NCBI GenBank assembly: GCA_947624285.1
Contig: CANQJS010000011.1
Location: 1-49,035 of the forward strand
Direction: 5' to 3'
Origin: an uncultured Clostridia bacterium
Lineage (GTDB): Bacteria; Bacillota; Clostridia; Oscillospirales; Acutalibacteraceae
Length of the DNA stretch: 49,035 bases
Below, in pieces: positions 25,638-34,469 of this stretch. Made by a program: the position numbers and the translations under genes. The notes under the pieces were generated by a model, which saw only the letters and a list, made by a program, of their open reading frames with translations, was not told the DNA's origin and searched no databases. Position 1 is the stretch's first letter. Each line of letters begins with the position of its first letter.

Positions 25638-26774
25638 GTGGCAGAAAACACATTTGACGAATCAACTTATGAAGTGGAATTTTTAAATTGCATAATAGAC
25701 AGGGGAAATGATTTTGCCGTTGTTGACGCAGACAGCCATTTTTCCGATTTCGTAGGCGTTCATATTTCAAAGATAAGGCAAAAAAAGCTGTTTTTGAAGG
25801 ATATTATCCTGCCGACCGACAGAGAGCCGTTTTTTAAGAAGCTCTGCAAAAAGGACGCGAAATATGTTTATATGGATCTTAACTTGATAGATAAAAACAA
25901 AAATCCCGTTTTTATCCACTGCACGGCTCAGAACATGGGCGATTCCAAGCTTTCGCGCCTTGTTTTCGCCGATGTTTCAAAGAGCCGCGAAAAAACAAGG
26001 GTCATTGCCGAAAGGGCAAACGAAGTAGACCATCTTATTGATTTGGTAACGGGCGGCGTATGCCTTTTCAAGGTAACGCCGGATATGCGTTTTGAAATCC
26101 TTTACATAAACGATGCGTGCTGCAGGCTTTTCGGCACAACAAAGGAAAATTACGACTGGCGCGCCTATAACATAAACGAGCTGTTTCACCCGGAGGACAA
26201 AACGGTCGTCTATCAGGCGATAGGCAGAGCCCTTGCGACGGGCGAGGATATGGACCTTGAATTTCGCGCCATCACCCACGGAGACGAGTATATGTGGTGC
26301 AAATGCAACGCCGCCGTGCAGAAATACGACAGTGACGGCAGCCCCGTATTTCATGCCGTTTTTACGGATATAACAAGGCTGAAGCAGGCTGAACGGCGCG
26401 CCGACGAAGCAAACGACAAGCTGATAAATCTGCTTGAAAATCTGACGGGCGCGGTATTTTTCGCGGGGCTTGAAAAGCCTTTTACCGCCGAATATGTAAG
26501 CGCGGATTTTCTTCGGCTGACGGGATATTCAAGAAAATCCTTTGAAAGCCTGCTGCACAACGATCTCGGTAAACTTATCGGAAACGGCGCCGACGAGCTT
26601 GCGCGGGAAATAAAGACTCAGACTGCAAAGGGCGGCAAATCGGAGGTCTGCTACGCCATAGCCTCAAAGGACAGAGACGCTGTTTTGGTGAGAGACAAGA
26701 GAAAGCTCGTTACCCAAAGCGACGGCACCAATACCCTGATATGCGTTCTTGAAGAGGTAACGGAGCAGCCTTAA
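25638..26774 (+). CDS. PAS-domain sensory protein without an output domain
   Basis: A 378-residue soluble protein made of three PAS-like modules: about 15-115 (atypical), 125-260 and 265-378. The second is clearest, with LYINDACCRLFGTTKENYD, LFHPEDKTVVYQAI and FTDITRLKQAERRADEAND, the typical PAS end running into a helical linker. The third has YVSADFLRLTGYSRKSFESLL. Such arrays normally precede GGDEF, EAL or kinase domains, but the protein stops after the third PAS and is followed by a strong terminator. GTG at 25638 is chosen because AAAGGAG lies 10 nt before it; the frame opens earlier, across the promoter. Function unknown. Confidence 0.75.
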   Translation: MAENTFDESTYEVEFLNCIIDRGNDFAVVDADSHFSDFVGVHISKIRQKKLFLKDIILPTDREPFFKKLCKKDAKYVYMDLNLIDKNKNPVFIHCTAQNMGDSKLSRLVFADVSKSREKTRVIAERANEVDHLIDLVTGGVCLFKVTPDMRFEILYINDACCRLFGTTKENYDWRAYNINELFHPEDKTVVYQAIGRALATGEDMDLEFRAITHGDEYMWCKCNAAVQKYDSDGSPVFHAVFTDITRLKQAERRADEANDKLINLLENLTGAVFFAGLEKPFTAEYVSADFLRLTGYSRKSFESLLHNDLGKLIGNGADELAREIKTQTAKGGKSEVCYAIASKDRDAVLVRDKRKLVTQSDGTNTLICVLEEVTEQP

Positions 26775-26790
26775 AACACGCTAAAAATTC

Positions 26791-26832
26791 ACAAGGCGGA
26801 GAAAGCGATGCTTTTATCCGCCTTGTTTTTTC
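26791..26832 (+). terminator. Terminator after the PAS protein gene
   Basis: ACAAGGCGGA and TCCGCCTTGT form a perfect 10 bp stem, extended internally by AAAGC/GCTTT, followed by TTTTTT. Confidence 0.9.
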
Positions 26833-26945
26833 GCCTTTCGCGGCATAAAACGCCGTGCGCGACACGCGAAAATCTGAAATTAGCACAAAATGTTCGTGAT
26901 TTCTTTGTCATTTTTGATTGATTTTGCAGAAAATATATTAAAACC

Positions 26946-26975
26946 GTTGCGGTGAGCCGCGCTTTAGACTATTAT
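26946..26975 (+). promoter_or_regulatory. Probable adhE promoter
   Basis: TTGCGG (26946-26951), 18 bp, TATTAT (26970-26975). The start point would fall just before or inside the Rex-type operator at 26989. Confidence 0.45.
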
Positions 26976-26988
26976 ATATAGGCATATA

Positions 26989-27006
26989 TTGTTAAAAAAA
27001 TAACAA
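26989..27006 (+). promoter_or_regulatory. Rex-type redox operator upstream of adhE
   Basis: TTGTTAAAAAAATAACAA is an 18 bp dyad one base off the clostridial Rex consensus TTGTTAANNNNTTAACAA. Rex leaves DNA at high NADH/NAD+, so adhE would be induced when reduced cofactor builds up. It lies 15 bp before the adhE ribosome binding site. Confidence 0.8.
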
Positions 27007-27034
27007 TCATATTTTGCTTACGGAGGCAAACTTA

Positions 27035-29632
27035 ATGGACAGAGAAATTATAGACGATGTTGAAAAGTTAGAGACGGAATTTGCTCGGGTGCGCAAGGCG
27101 CAGGAACGCTTTTCGACATATACGCAGGAGCAGGTGGATAAAATCTTCTTTGCGGCGGCGACCGCGGCAAACAGAGCAAGAATACCGCTTGCTAAAATGG
27201 CGGTTGAAGAGACGGGTATGGGCGTTGTTGAGGATAAAGTGATAAAAAACCACTATGCCGCGGAATATATTTACAACGCATATAAGAACACAAAGACCTG
27301 CGGACTGATAGAGGAAAACAAAGCGTTCGGCACAATGAAGTATGCCGACCCGATAGGCGTTATCGCCGCGGTCATACCTACGACAAACCCCACTTCTACG
27401 GCGATATTCAAAACGCTCATCGCTTTGAAAACGAGAAACGGCATAATCATCTCTCCTCACCCGAGAGCGAAGAAATGCACGGCGGAGGCGGCAAGGATAG
27501 TTCTTGAGGCGGCGGTGGCGGCAGGCGCGCCGGAGGGCATAATTTCGTGGATAGACGCGCCCTCCCTGCCGATGACAAACCTTGTTATGAAAGAGGCGGA
27601 CATAATCCTTGCCACGGGCGGACCGGGAATGGTGAAAGCCGCCTATTCAAGCGGGAAGCCCGCCCTCGGCGTGGGCGCGGGAAACACCCCTGCGATAATA
27701 GACGAAAGCGCAGATATACGGCTTGCCGTCAATTCGATAATCCATTCCAAAACATTTGACAACGGAATGATTTGCGCCTCGGAGCAATCCTGCATCGTTG
27801 ACAAAAAAATATACAAACAGGTCAAAGATGAATTTAAAAACAGAGGCTGCTATTTTCTCAAGGGCGACGAGCTTGACAAAGTTCGCAAAACGATGATCAT
27901 AAACGGCTCGCTGAACGCGAGGATAGTGGGGCAGAGCGCGACAGCCATCGCCGCGCTTGCCGGTGTAAAAGTTCCCGAAGGTACGAAGATACTCATCGGC
28001 GAAGTTCAATCGGTAGATATAAGCGAGGAATTCGCGCACGAAAAGCTCTCCCCCGTGCTTGCGATGTATGAGAGCGAGGATTTTGAGGACGCGCTTTCCA
28101 AAGCGGAGCGGCTCATTGCCGACGGCGGCTACGGCCACACAGCGTCGATCTATCTCAATGAAACCGCCGAAAGAGAGAAAACGGATATATTCGCGAAAAG
28201 AATGAAAACCTGCCGCATTCTCGTCAACACCCCGTCGTCGTTTGGGGGAATCGGCGATCTCTACAATTTCAATCTTGCGCCGTCGCTTACGCTCGGATGC
28301 GGCTCGTGGGGCGGAAATTCCGTTTCGGAAAATGTGGGAGTAAAACATTTGCTTAATATAAAAACGGTTGCGAAAAGAAGGGAAAATATGCTTTGGTTCA
28401 GAGCGCCGCAAAAGGTGTATATCAAAAAGGGCTGCCTGCCCGTCGCCCTCGACGAGGTGGGAACTGTTCTGGCAAAGAAAAAAGTGTTTATAGTTACTGA
28501 TAATTTTCTGTATGAAAACGGCTACACAAAGCCCATAACAGATAAGCTGGACGAAATGGGGATTGCGCACGCAACATTTTTCAATGTTGCCCCCGACCCG
28601 ACTCTTGCCTGCGCGAAAGAGGGCGCGGCTCAAATAAACGCCTTTAAGCCGGACTGCATTATAGCCGTCGGCGGAGGCTCGGCTATGGACGCGGCTAAGA
28701 TAATGTGGGTGCTGTATGAGCATCCCGAGGTCGATTTCTTTGACCTTGCGATGAGATTTATGGATATACGCAAGAGGGTCTATACCTTCCCCAAAATGGG
28801 CGAAAAGGCTTATTTCATCGCCGTTCCCACATCGGCGGGCACGGGCTCTGAGGTTACGCCCTTTGCCGTAATAACAGATGAAAAGAGCGGTACGAAATAT
28901 CCGCTCGCGGATTACGAGCTTATGCCGAATATGGCGATAATTGACGCGGATCTCCATATGAACGCGCCGAAGGGTCTGACCGCGGCATCGGGAATAGACG
29001 CGGTAACGCACGCACTTGAGGCATATGCCTCGATGATGGCCACCGAATACACTGACGGCCTTGCGATAGAGGCGCTGAAAAACATATTTGAATATCTGCC
29101 GAGGGCATACGACAACGGCGCCGCCGATCCCGTTGCGAGGGAAAAAATGGCAAACGCCGCCACAATGGCGGGTATGGCATTTGCAAACGCGTTTTTGGGA
29201 GTCTGCCATTCAATGGCGCATAAGCTCGGCGCGTTTCACCACCTGCCGCACGGAGTTGCCAACGCTCTGATGATAGATTATGTGCTGGAGTTCAACGCCG
29301 CCGAAGTTCCCGCCAAAATGGGAACATTCCCGCAGTACGATTATCCGAAAACGCTTTCGAGATACGCGCAGATAGCCGACGCTTTGGGCGTTAAAGGCAG
29401 AAGCGACGCCGACAAGCTCAAGGGTCTTATCAAAAAGATAGACGCTTTAAAGGAGCATTGCGGCATTAAAAAATCCATCAAGGATTACGGTGTTGACGAA
29501 AAATACTTTTTGGATACGCTTGACGATATGACGGAGCAGGCGTTTGACGATCAGTGCACCGGCGCGAATCCGAGACTGCCGCTTATGAGCGAAATAAAGG
29601 AAATGTATCTTAAAGCCTACTACGGGAAATAA
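27035..29632 (+). CDS. adhE: Bifunctional acetaldehyde-CoA/alcohol dehydrogenase
   Basis: Reduces acetyl-CoA to acetaldehyde and then ethanol with two NADH, the main fermentative electron sink. About 865 residues. The N-terminal aldehyde dehydrogenase half has the catalytic Cys247 in DNGMICASEQS. The C-terminal iron-dependent alcohol dehydrogenase half starts near residue 450 with GGGSAMDAAK, PTSAGTGSEVTPFAV, and the metal-binding histidines of GVCHSMAHKLGAFHHLPHG. ATG at 27035 is preferred over an earlier in-frame TTG because GGAGG lies 8 nt upstream and the Rex operator is then left in the leader. Confidence 0.97.
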   Translation: MDREIIDDVEKLETEFARVRKAQERFSTYTQEQVDKIFFAAATAANRARIPLAKMAVEETGMGVVEDKVIKNHYAAEYIYNAYKNTKTCGLIEENKAFGTMKYADPIGVIAAVIPTTNPTSTAIFKTLIALKTRNGIIISPHPRAKKCTAEAARIVLEAAVAAGAPEGIISWIDAPSLPMTNLVMKEADIILATGGPGMVKAAYSSGKPALGVGAGNTPAIIDESADIRLAVNSIIHSKTFDNGMICASEQSCIVDKKIYKQVKDEFKNRGCYFLKGDELDKVRKTMIINGSLNARIVGQSATAIAALAGVKVPEGTKILIGEVQSVDISEEFAHEKLSPVLAMYESEDFEDALSKAERLIADGGYGHTASIYLNETAEREKTDIFAKRMKTCRILVNTPSSFGGIGDLYNFNLAPSLTLGCGSWGGNSVSENVGVKHLLNIKTVAKRRENMLWFRAPQKVYIKKGCLPVALDEVGTVLAKKKVFIVTDNFLYENGYTKPITDKLDEMGIAHATFFNVAPDPTLACAKEGAAQINAFKPDCIIAVGGGSAMDAAKIMWVLYEHPEVDFFDLAMRFMDIRKRVYTFPKMGEKAYFIAVPTSAGTGSEVTPFAVITDEKSGTKYPLADYELMPNMAIIDADLHMNAPKGLTAASGIDAVTHALEAYASMMATEYTDGLAIEALKNIFEYLPRAYDNGAADPVAREKMANAATMAGMAFANAFLGVCHSMAHKLGAFHHLPHGVANALMIDYVLEFNAAEVPAKMGTFPQYDYPKTLSRYAQIADALGVKGRSDADKLKGLIKKIDALKEHCGIKKSIKDYGVDEKYFLDTLDDMTEQAFDDQCTGANPRLPLMSEIKEMYLKAYYGK

Positions 29633-29682
29633 ACCCGTTGCCGGCGGGCGGCTTATATATTATAATGAAAAGGGTGGTTACG

Positions 29683-30426
29683 ATGGAAATAATCAGCAAA
29701 ACCGAAACAAAATTGATATACCGCGACGGCGATGTGCTTGTAAAGACATTTGACGAATCGGCGTTCACAAAAGCGCAGGTGCTGAACGAGGCTCTCAACA
29801 CCGCGAGGGTTGAAGAGACGGGGCTTAAAATACCGAAGCTGCTTAATGTAAGCAAGGTGGACGGCGGCTGGGCTATCACAAGAGAATTTATCGAGGGCAG
29901 AAGTATGGAAGAACTCTTTGACGAAAGCCCCGAAAAAGAGGACGAATATCTTGAGACTTTCGTTAAGCTGCAGCTTGAGGTGCATTCAAAAAGATCTCCC
30001 CATCTGAACAAGATAAAGGATAAAATGCACGCGAAAATAAGCGCATCGTCATACGAAGCGACGATACGCTACGACCTGCACAACCGCCTTGAGGGAATAA
30101 AGCCCCACACAAAGGTGCTGCACGGCGATTTCTGCCCGTCAAATATCATAGTGACGCCAAACGGGGAATACTATATAATCGACTGGGCTCACGCCACGCA
30201 GGGAAACGCCTCCGCCGACGCGGCGAGGACTTACCTTGTTTTCTGCCTTGACGGCAAAAAGGAGCGCGCGGAAAAATATCTTAATCTGTTTTGTAAAATG
30301 GCGGATATACCGAAACAGCTCGTTTGGCAATGGATACCTATCGTTGCCTGCTCCGAAAGCGTTAAGAACAAACCGAATGAGCGCGAGCTGCTTGACAGTT
30401 GGGTAAATGTTTTTGATTTTCAGTAA
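29683..30426 (+). CDS. Aminoglycoside phosphotransferase/choline kinase-family protein
   Basis: A 247-residue small-molecule kinase fold protein. The catalytic loop HGDFCPSNIIV (Brenner motif HxDxxxxN) and the metal-binding IDWAHAT are intact, and an ATP-lobe lysine is likely in DVLVKTF. The family spans aminoglycoside, choline and sugar kinases, and nothing here fixes the substrate, so an antibiotic-resistance role should not be assumed. GGGTGG precedes the ATG at 29683; an ATG at 29665 is a weaker choice. It lies 50 bp after adhE with no clear terminator between. A terminator follows at 30441. Confidence 0.75.
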   Translation: MEIISKTETKLIYRDGDVLVKTFDESAFTKAQVLNEALNTARVEETGLKIPKLLNVSKVDGGWAITREFIEGRSMEELFDESPEKEDEYLETFVKLQLEVHSKRSPHLNKIKDKMHAKISASSYEATIRYDLHNRLEGIKPHTKVLHGDFCPSNIIVTPNGEYYIIDWAHATQGNASADAARTYLVFCLDGKKERAEKYLNLFCKMADIPKQLVWQWIPIVACSESVKNKPNERELLDSWVNVFDFQ

Positions 30427-30440
30427 AATATGCAAATATC

Positions 30441-30478
30441 AAAGGGGGAACATTGCTTTTGCAATGCGCCCCCTTTTT
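30441..30478 (+). terminator. Terminator after the APH-family gene
   Basis: AAAGGGGG pairs with CCCCCTTT, and CATTGC pairs with GCAATG inside it around a TTTT loop. TTTTT follows. Confidence 0.85.
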
Positions 30479-30489
30479 ACAATATTTAC

Positions 30490-30548
30490 GGGCTATAGCC
30501 GAGCGGCGTTAAACCCGATAAGTCCCACGGCGGTCCTCAGCTATGCCC
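30490..30548. mobile_element. Short copy of the TATAGC inverted-repeat element
   Basis: A 59 bp segment starting GGGCTATAGCCGAG and ending CTCAGCTATGCCC, near-perfect inverted ends. The 44 bp from 30494 match the purL-leader element in about 37 positions, including the 11-base run AACCCGATAAG. It looks like an internally deleted version of the 163 bp copy. The stop codon of the GH31 gene (TAG, 30541-30543) lies inside its right end. Confidence 0.55.
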
Positions 30549-32763
30549 AGATTTCTTTCTTTACGATCTCGCCGTAACCGTTTATAAGGGTTTTATCCTC
30601 GGAGCAATATTCAAGCTCCGTTCCCTCTTTGACATACATAGGCATCGTTTTCAAATCGACGCGCCGTTTTATCCACATACCGTGGGATTCGATTTTTTCT
30701 TTTGTAAAGAAATCAAACCAAACGCCGGCGGGCAGATAGACGCTTCTTGTATCGCTTTTAGAAAGCGGCGCCAAAACAGGCGCAATAAGAATACCGTCGC
30801 CGAACAGATACTCATCGTCTATGTGATAAACGTTTCTGTCGTCGGGATATTCAAAATACAGCGCTCTCATCATCGGAAGCCCCGATTCGGTGCATTTTTC
30901 CGCTTCTTTATATATATACGGCATAAGCGAATAGCGCAATTTATCGTAAAATCTGAAAATATCGCATGCTTCCTTTGAAAATTCCCACGGCTCTCTGTGA
31001 GATGTATTTCCCACGCCGTGGCAGCGGGAGTGGGATGAGAAAAGCCCGAGTTGAGCCCAACGGATATAAAGCTCGTCGCTCGGCGTTCCCAAAAATCCGC
31101 CTATATCGTGCGAGAAAAACGGAATACCGCTCAGCCCCAAGGACAGTGCGCCCCTGAGAGTGCCGGCAAGCGCCTCAAAGCTGCACTGGCTGTCGCCTCC
31201 CCAATGGACGGGGCAACGCTGGCTTCCCGCCGTGCCGCTCCTTGCCCAAACGATATTCTCTTTGCCCGCCGCTTTAGAGGCGTTGAAAACGGTTTGATTG
31301 TACAAAAGCGAATAAAAATTGTGAAAATGCCTGCCGTCTATATTTTGATAAACGGCATCTTCGGGTATGCCCTCGCCGAAATCGGTTTTTATCGCGCCCG
31401 CGCCCATTTTGATAAGGGAATAGATTTTTTCGCCGTACCATTCCCTCGCCTTTGGGTTTGAAAAATCTATGACGGCGTCGTTTACCCAGCTTCCCTTGCA
31501 TTCCTCGGGCAGCCGATAAGGCTCGCCTTTTTCGTTTTTCGCGAGAAATCCGTTTTTAACAGCCTCAATATAGTTGGTGTTTTCGGGATTGGGCGGAATG
31601 AAATTATACTGCCAAAGAGATGTGTGAAAGCCCTGCTCCTTTAATTTTGCCATATGACCGACGGGATCGGGAAAACGCTCTTCGGAAAATTACAAATCGC
31701 AATCCCAATCCGTTTTAAACCATGCGGTATCAAGATGCAGAACATCGCAGGGGATATCGTATTCGCGTATTTTTTCTGCTATTTCGTTTACAACATCCCA
31801 AGAGACATAGCTGTTTCTGCTCATCCAAAGCCCGAAGGACCAAAGAGGGGGCAGCGGAGCAAAGCCGGTGAGGGAACAGTAATCTCTTATTATTTCCTTC
31901 GGCTCTCCCTGCATAACGAAATATTCCATTTGATCGTCCGCGGCGGAAAACTGAAGCGCGGAGCAGTCGTCGCAGCCTATATCCCACTGCGTTTTTGCGC
32001 CGCTGTTGAGAAACAGCCCGTAGCCCTTTGAGGAGATATAAAACGGAATGTTTATATATGACCTTTTACTCGTTACTCCCACGGCGTCCTTGTTGTAAAA
32101 ATCGACCGACCTGCCGTTTCTCACAATACCGTCCCATCTCTCGCCGAGGCCGTAAATCACCTCGCCGCAATCGAGATCGAGCGCCTCAAAAGAGATATAT
32201 TCTCCGCCCTGCGTTCCGATGGACATATCGCAGACATCGGCGGTGCGAAAATCGTTTTTGCGCTTAGAGAAGAACATTTTACCGCTTCTGTCGTAAGCCG
32301 AGATTTTGAAACTGTTTTTATCTATATGTATTTCGGTTTTCGCGGTTTTCAAAACGATCTCGCTTCCGTTATCCGAAAAATCGAATCTTACTTTTTCGGG
32401 CTTTGCCGTAAGCATACGCATTTCCCGAGGTATATTCGCAAACGGATCGCGCGGCTCTTTTTCGCGCGAAAGCGCAACTCTGAAAATCGTTTCGCTCCAA
32501 GGCTCAACGCGAACGAAAAGCTCTTCGATATCCGCGTCGCACGGCTTCAACAGATACAGCGCCGTTTCGTGCGTGTATGATAAATTCGCTTTTTTGGCGG
32601 AGACGGAAAGCGTGAGCAGAACGCCGTTTTCTGTTTTTTCGGCGTTTAAAACGCGTTCGGGTCTGTTATGGACCACCGAATATTTATCGGCGGACGCTTT
32701 TTTGATTTGCGTGCTCTCCACGGATTTGAATTGCGGAAAATCATTATCGTTGGGTATGTTCAA
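30541..32763 (-). pseudogene. GH31 alpha-glycosidase (alpha-xylosidase/glucosidase) with in-frame TAA
   Basis: A YicI-like GH31 enzyme of about 740 codons interrupted by one stop, TAA at 31690-31692 (codon 358), in ...DWDCDL*FSEERFPDP. The reading frame continues unchanged on both sides and the family usually has Lys there (AAA to TAA). The N-terminal part holds the beta-sandwich and YGLGERWDGIVRNG. The downstream part holds both catalytic acids: Asp461 in IKTDFGEG and Asp524 in HWGGDSQ. Without readthrough no active enzyme results; the ATG at 31653 lacks a ribosome binding site. The start is TTG at 32763 behind GGGAG. Everything else looks uneroded, so the mutation is recent, strain-specific, or a sequencing error. 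It lies downstream of glmU. Confidence 0.85.
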
Positions 32764-32823
32764 ATTTTGTTCTCCCTTGCTTTTTTTATCATTATATATA
32801 TCCGCCTTGCGGCGTGATACGCT

Positions 32824-34209
32824 TTAATCACCGCTTTCGCGCCGCTCCTTTTTCAGCACCCAATCCTTTTTGTTCGTCTGCCTCTGCCGCGCTATGGAAA
32901 GCGCGTTCGCGGGCACATCATCGGTGATGGTGGAGCCCGCCGCGGTAAACGCGTTTTCGCCTATCTCAACGGGCGCGATAAGATTTGTGTTGCAGCCGAT
33001 AAAGGCATGGTCGCCTATCTTGCAGCGGTGCTTGCTTTTTCCGTCGTAGTTTACCGTTACCGTGCCGCAGCCGAAGTTGACATTTCTGCCGACATCGGAA
33101 TCGCCTATATAGGTGAGGTGCGCGCATTTCGTCCCCTCCCCTATATCCGAATTTTTTATCTCAACGAAATCGCCGATGTGAACGCCTTTGCGTATCCTGC
33201 TTCCGGCTCTTATCTGAACGAAAGGTCCGCATTCGGCGTTGTCCTCGACCGTGCTGTCTGTCAATTTCACATTATCGAGCGCCACGCCGCTTCCCACAAC
33301 GGAATTTTTTATAAAGCTGTTCGGCCCCAAAGTGCAGTTTTCGCCGATAACTGTGTTTCCGATTATAATCGTGTTCGGCAATATCGTCGTGCCCGCGCCT
33401 ATTTCAACATCCATACCTATCATAACGCCGTCGGCGCAGGGAATATCAACGCCGTTTTTCATATGCTTTTCGTTGATTTTTCTTCTCATTATCGTATTCA
33501 GGTCGGAAAGCTGCTTTCTGTCGTTCGCTCCGAGTATCACCTCGCTGTCCTCGCACACATAAGCGCCCGCGTTCTTTCCGCTTTCGATTAGTATTGCAAG
33601 GCAATCCGTAAGATAATATTCGTGCTGAGCGTTGTTGTTTGTTATTTTTGAAAGGGCAAAGAGCAGATCCTCGCCGTTAAACCAGTAAGTGCCGGCGTTT
33701 GATTCCCTTATTTTCTTTTCCTCTTCGTTCGCGTCCTTATGCTCAACTATGCGAAGCAGCGTTCCGTTTTCGTCTCTCTTTATATGCCCGATGCCTTCGG
33801 TATCGTCAACAACGGCGGAAACGAGAGTTATCGAATTGCCGTTTTTAATGTGGTAATCGTATGCCTTGTTTATGGTTTCAGCGTCCATAAGCGGGCCGTC
33901 GCCGTTCAAAATAAGCACTTCGTCTTTTTTGTGCTTTTCTATAAAATCCCTTGCCGTCATAACCGCGTGGCCGGTGCCGAGCTGCGGATTTTGGTAAGCC
34001 GTTTCAACGCCGCTTTCGTTTCTGAGATATTCCTCAACAATATCGTGACGGTAACCCGTAACAACGCAGAGCTTTTCACAGCCCGCGCTTCTTACCGCTC
34101 TTATAACATATCCGAGCATCGGCTCAAAAAGGACCTCGCACATAACTTTGGGCGATTCCGATTTCATTCTTGTGCCCTTGCCGCCGGCAAGAATAACGGC
34201 GCATTTCAT
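32824..34209 (-). CDS. glmU: Bifunctional GlmU: N-acetyltransferase and UDP-GlcNAc pyrophosphorylase
   Basis: Acetylates glucosamine-1-phosphate and then couples it to UTP, giving UDP-GlcNAc for peptidoglycan. A 461-residue protein. The N-terminal nucleotidyltransferase domain has LAGGKGTRMKS, LNGDGPLMDA and the NAGTYWFNG loop. The C-terminal left-handed beta-helix of hexapeptide repeats runs from about residue 250, with GPFVQIRAGSRI, HIGDFVEIKNS and CAHLTYIGDSDVG marking the acetyltransferase site. AAGGAG precedes the ATG. It is divergent from ppdK across 260 bp. Confidence 0.96.
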   Translation of the reverse strand: MKCAVILAGGKGTRMKSESPKVMCEVLFEPMLGYVIRAVRSAGCEKLCVVTGYRHDIVEEYLRNESGVETAYQNPQLGTGHAVMTARDFIEKHKKDEVLILNGDGPLMDAETINKAYDYHIKNGNSITLVSAVVDDTEGIGHIKRDENGTLLRIVEHKDANEEEKKIRESNAGTYWFNGEDLLFALSKITNNNAQHEYYLTDCLAILIESGKNAGAYVCEDSEVILGANDRKQLSDLNTIMRRKINEKHMKNGVDIPCADGVMIGMDVEIGAGTTILPNTIIIGNTVIGENCTLGPNSFIKNSVVGSGVALDNVKLTDSTVEDNAECGPFVQIRAGSRIRKGVHIGDFVEIKNSDIGEGTKCAHLTYIGDSDVGRNVNFGCGTVTVNYDGKSKHRCKIGDHAFIGCNTNLIAPVEIGENAFTAAGSTITDDVPANALSIARQRQTNKKDWVLKKERRESGD

Positions 34210-34346
34210 AGACTGTCTCTCCTTTATTCTTTAAATCTTAAATGCGAAAAACAAACATAATATATGTAACATTTATAACATTATATGTTAAAAATATCAT
34301 ATTTTCAATAATATTTACAATAATGGAGCAATTTTCAAAAATATGT

Positions 34347-34375
34347 TTGTATTTTAAAAACTTGTGTGATATAAT
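34347..34375 (+). promoter_or_regulatory. ppdK promoter
   Basis: TTGTAT (34347-34352), 17 bp, TATAAT (34370-34375). A leader of about 87 nt follows, with TAGGAGG before the start codon. Confidence 0.65.
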
Positions 34376-34469
34376 ACTACCGCAATATTACGGTGGGCAC
34401 GAAAAATGTATAAAATCGCCTGCCGGCGCAGTTAAAGAACATCAAATAATTTAGGAGGTATTCTCAAAA

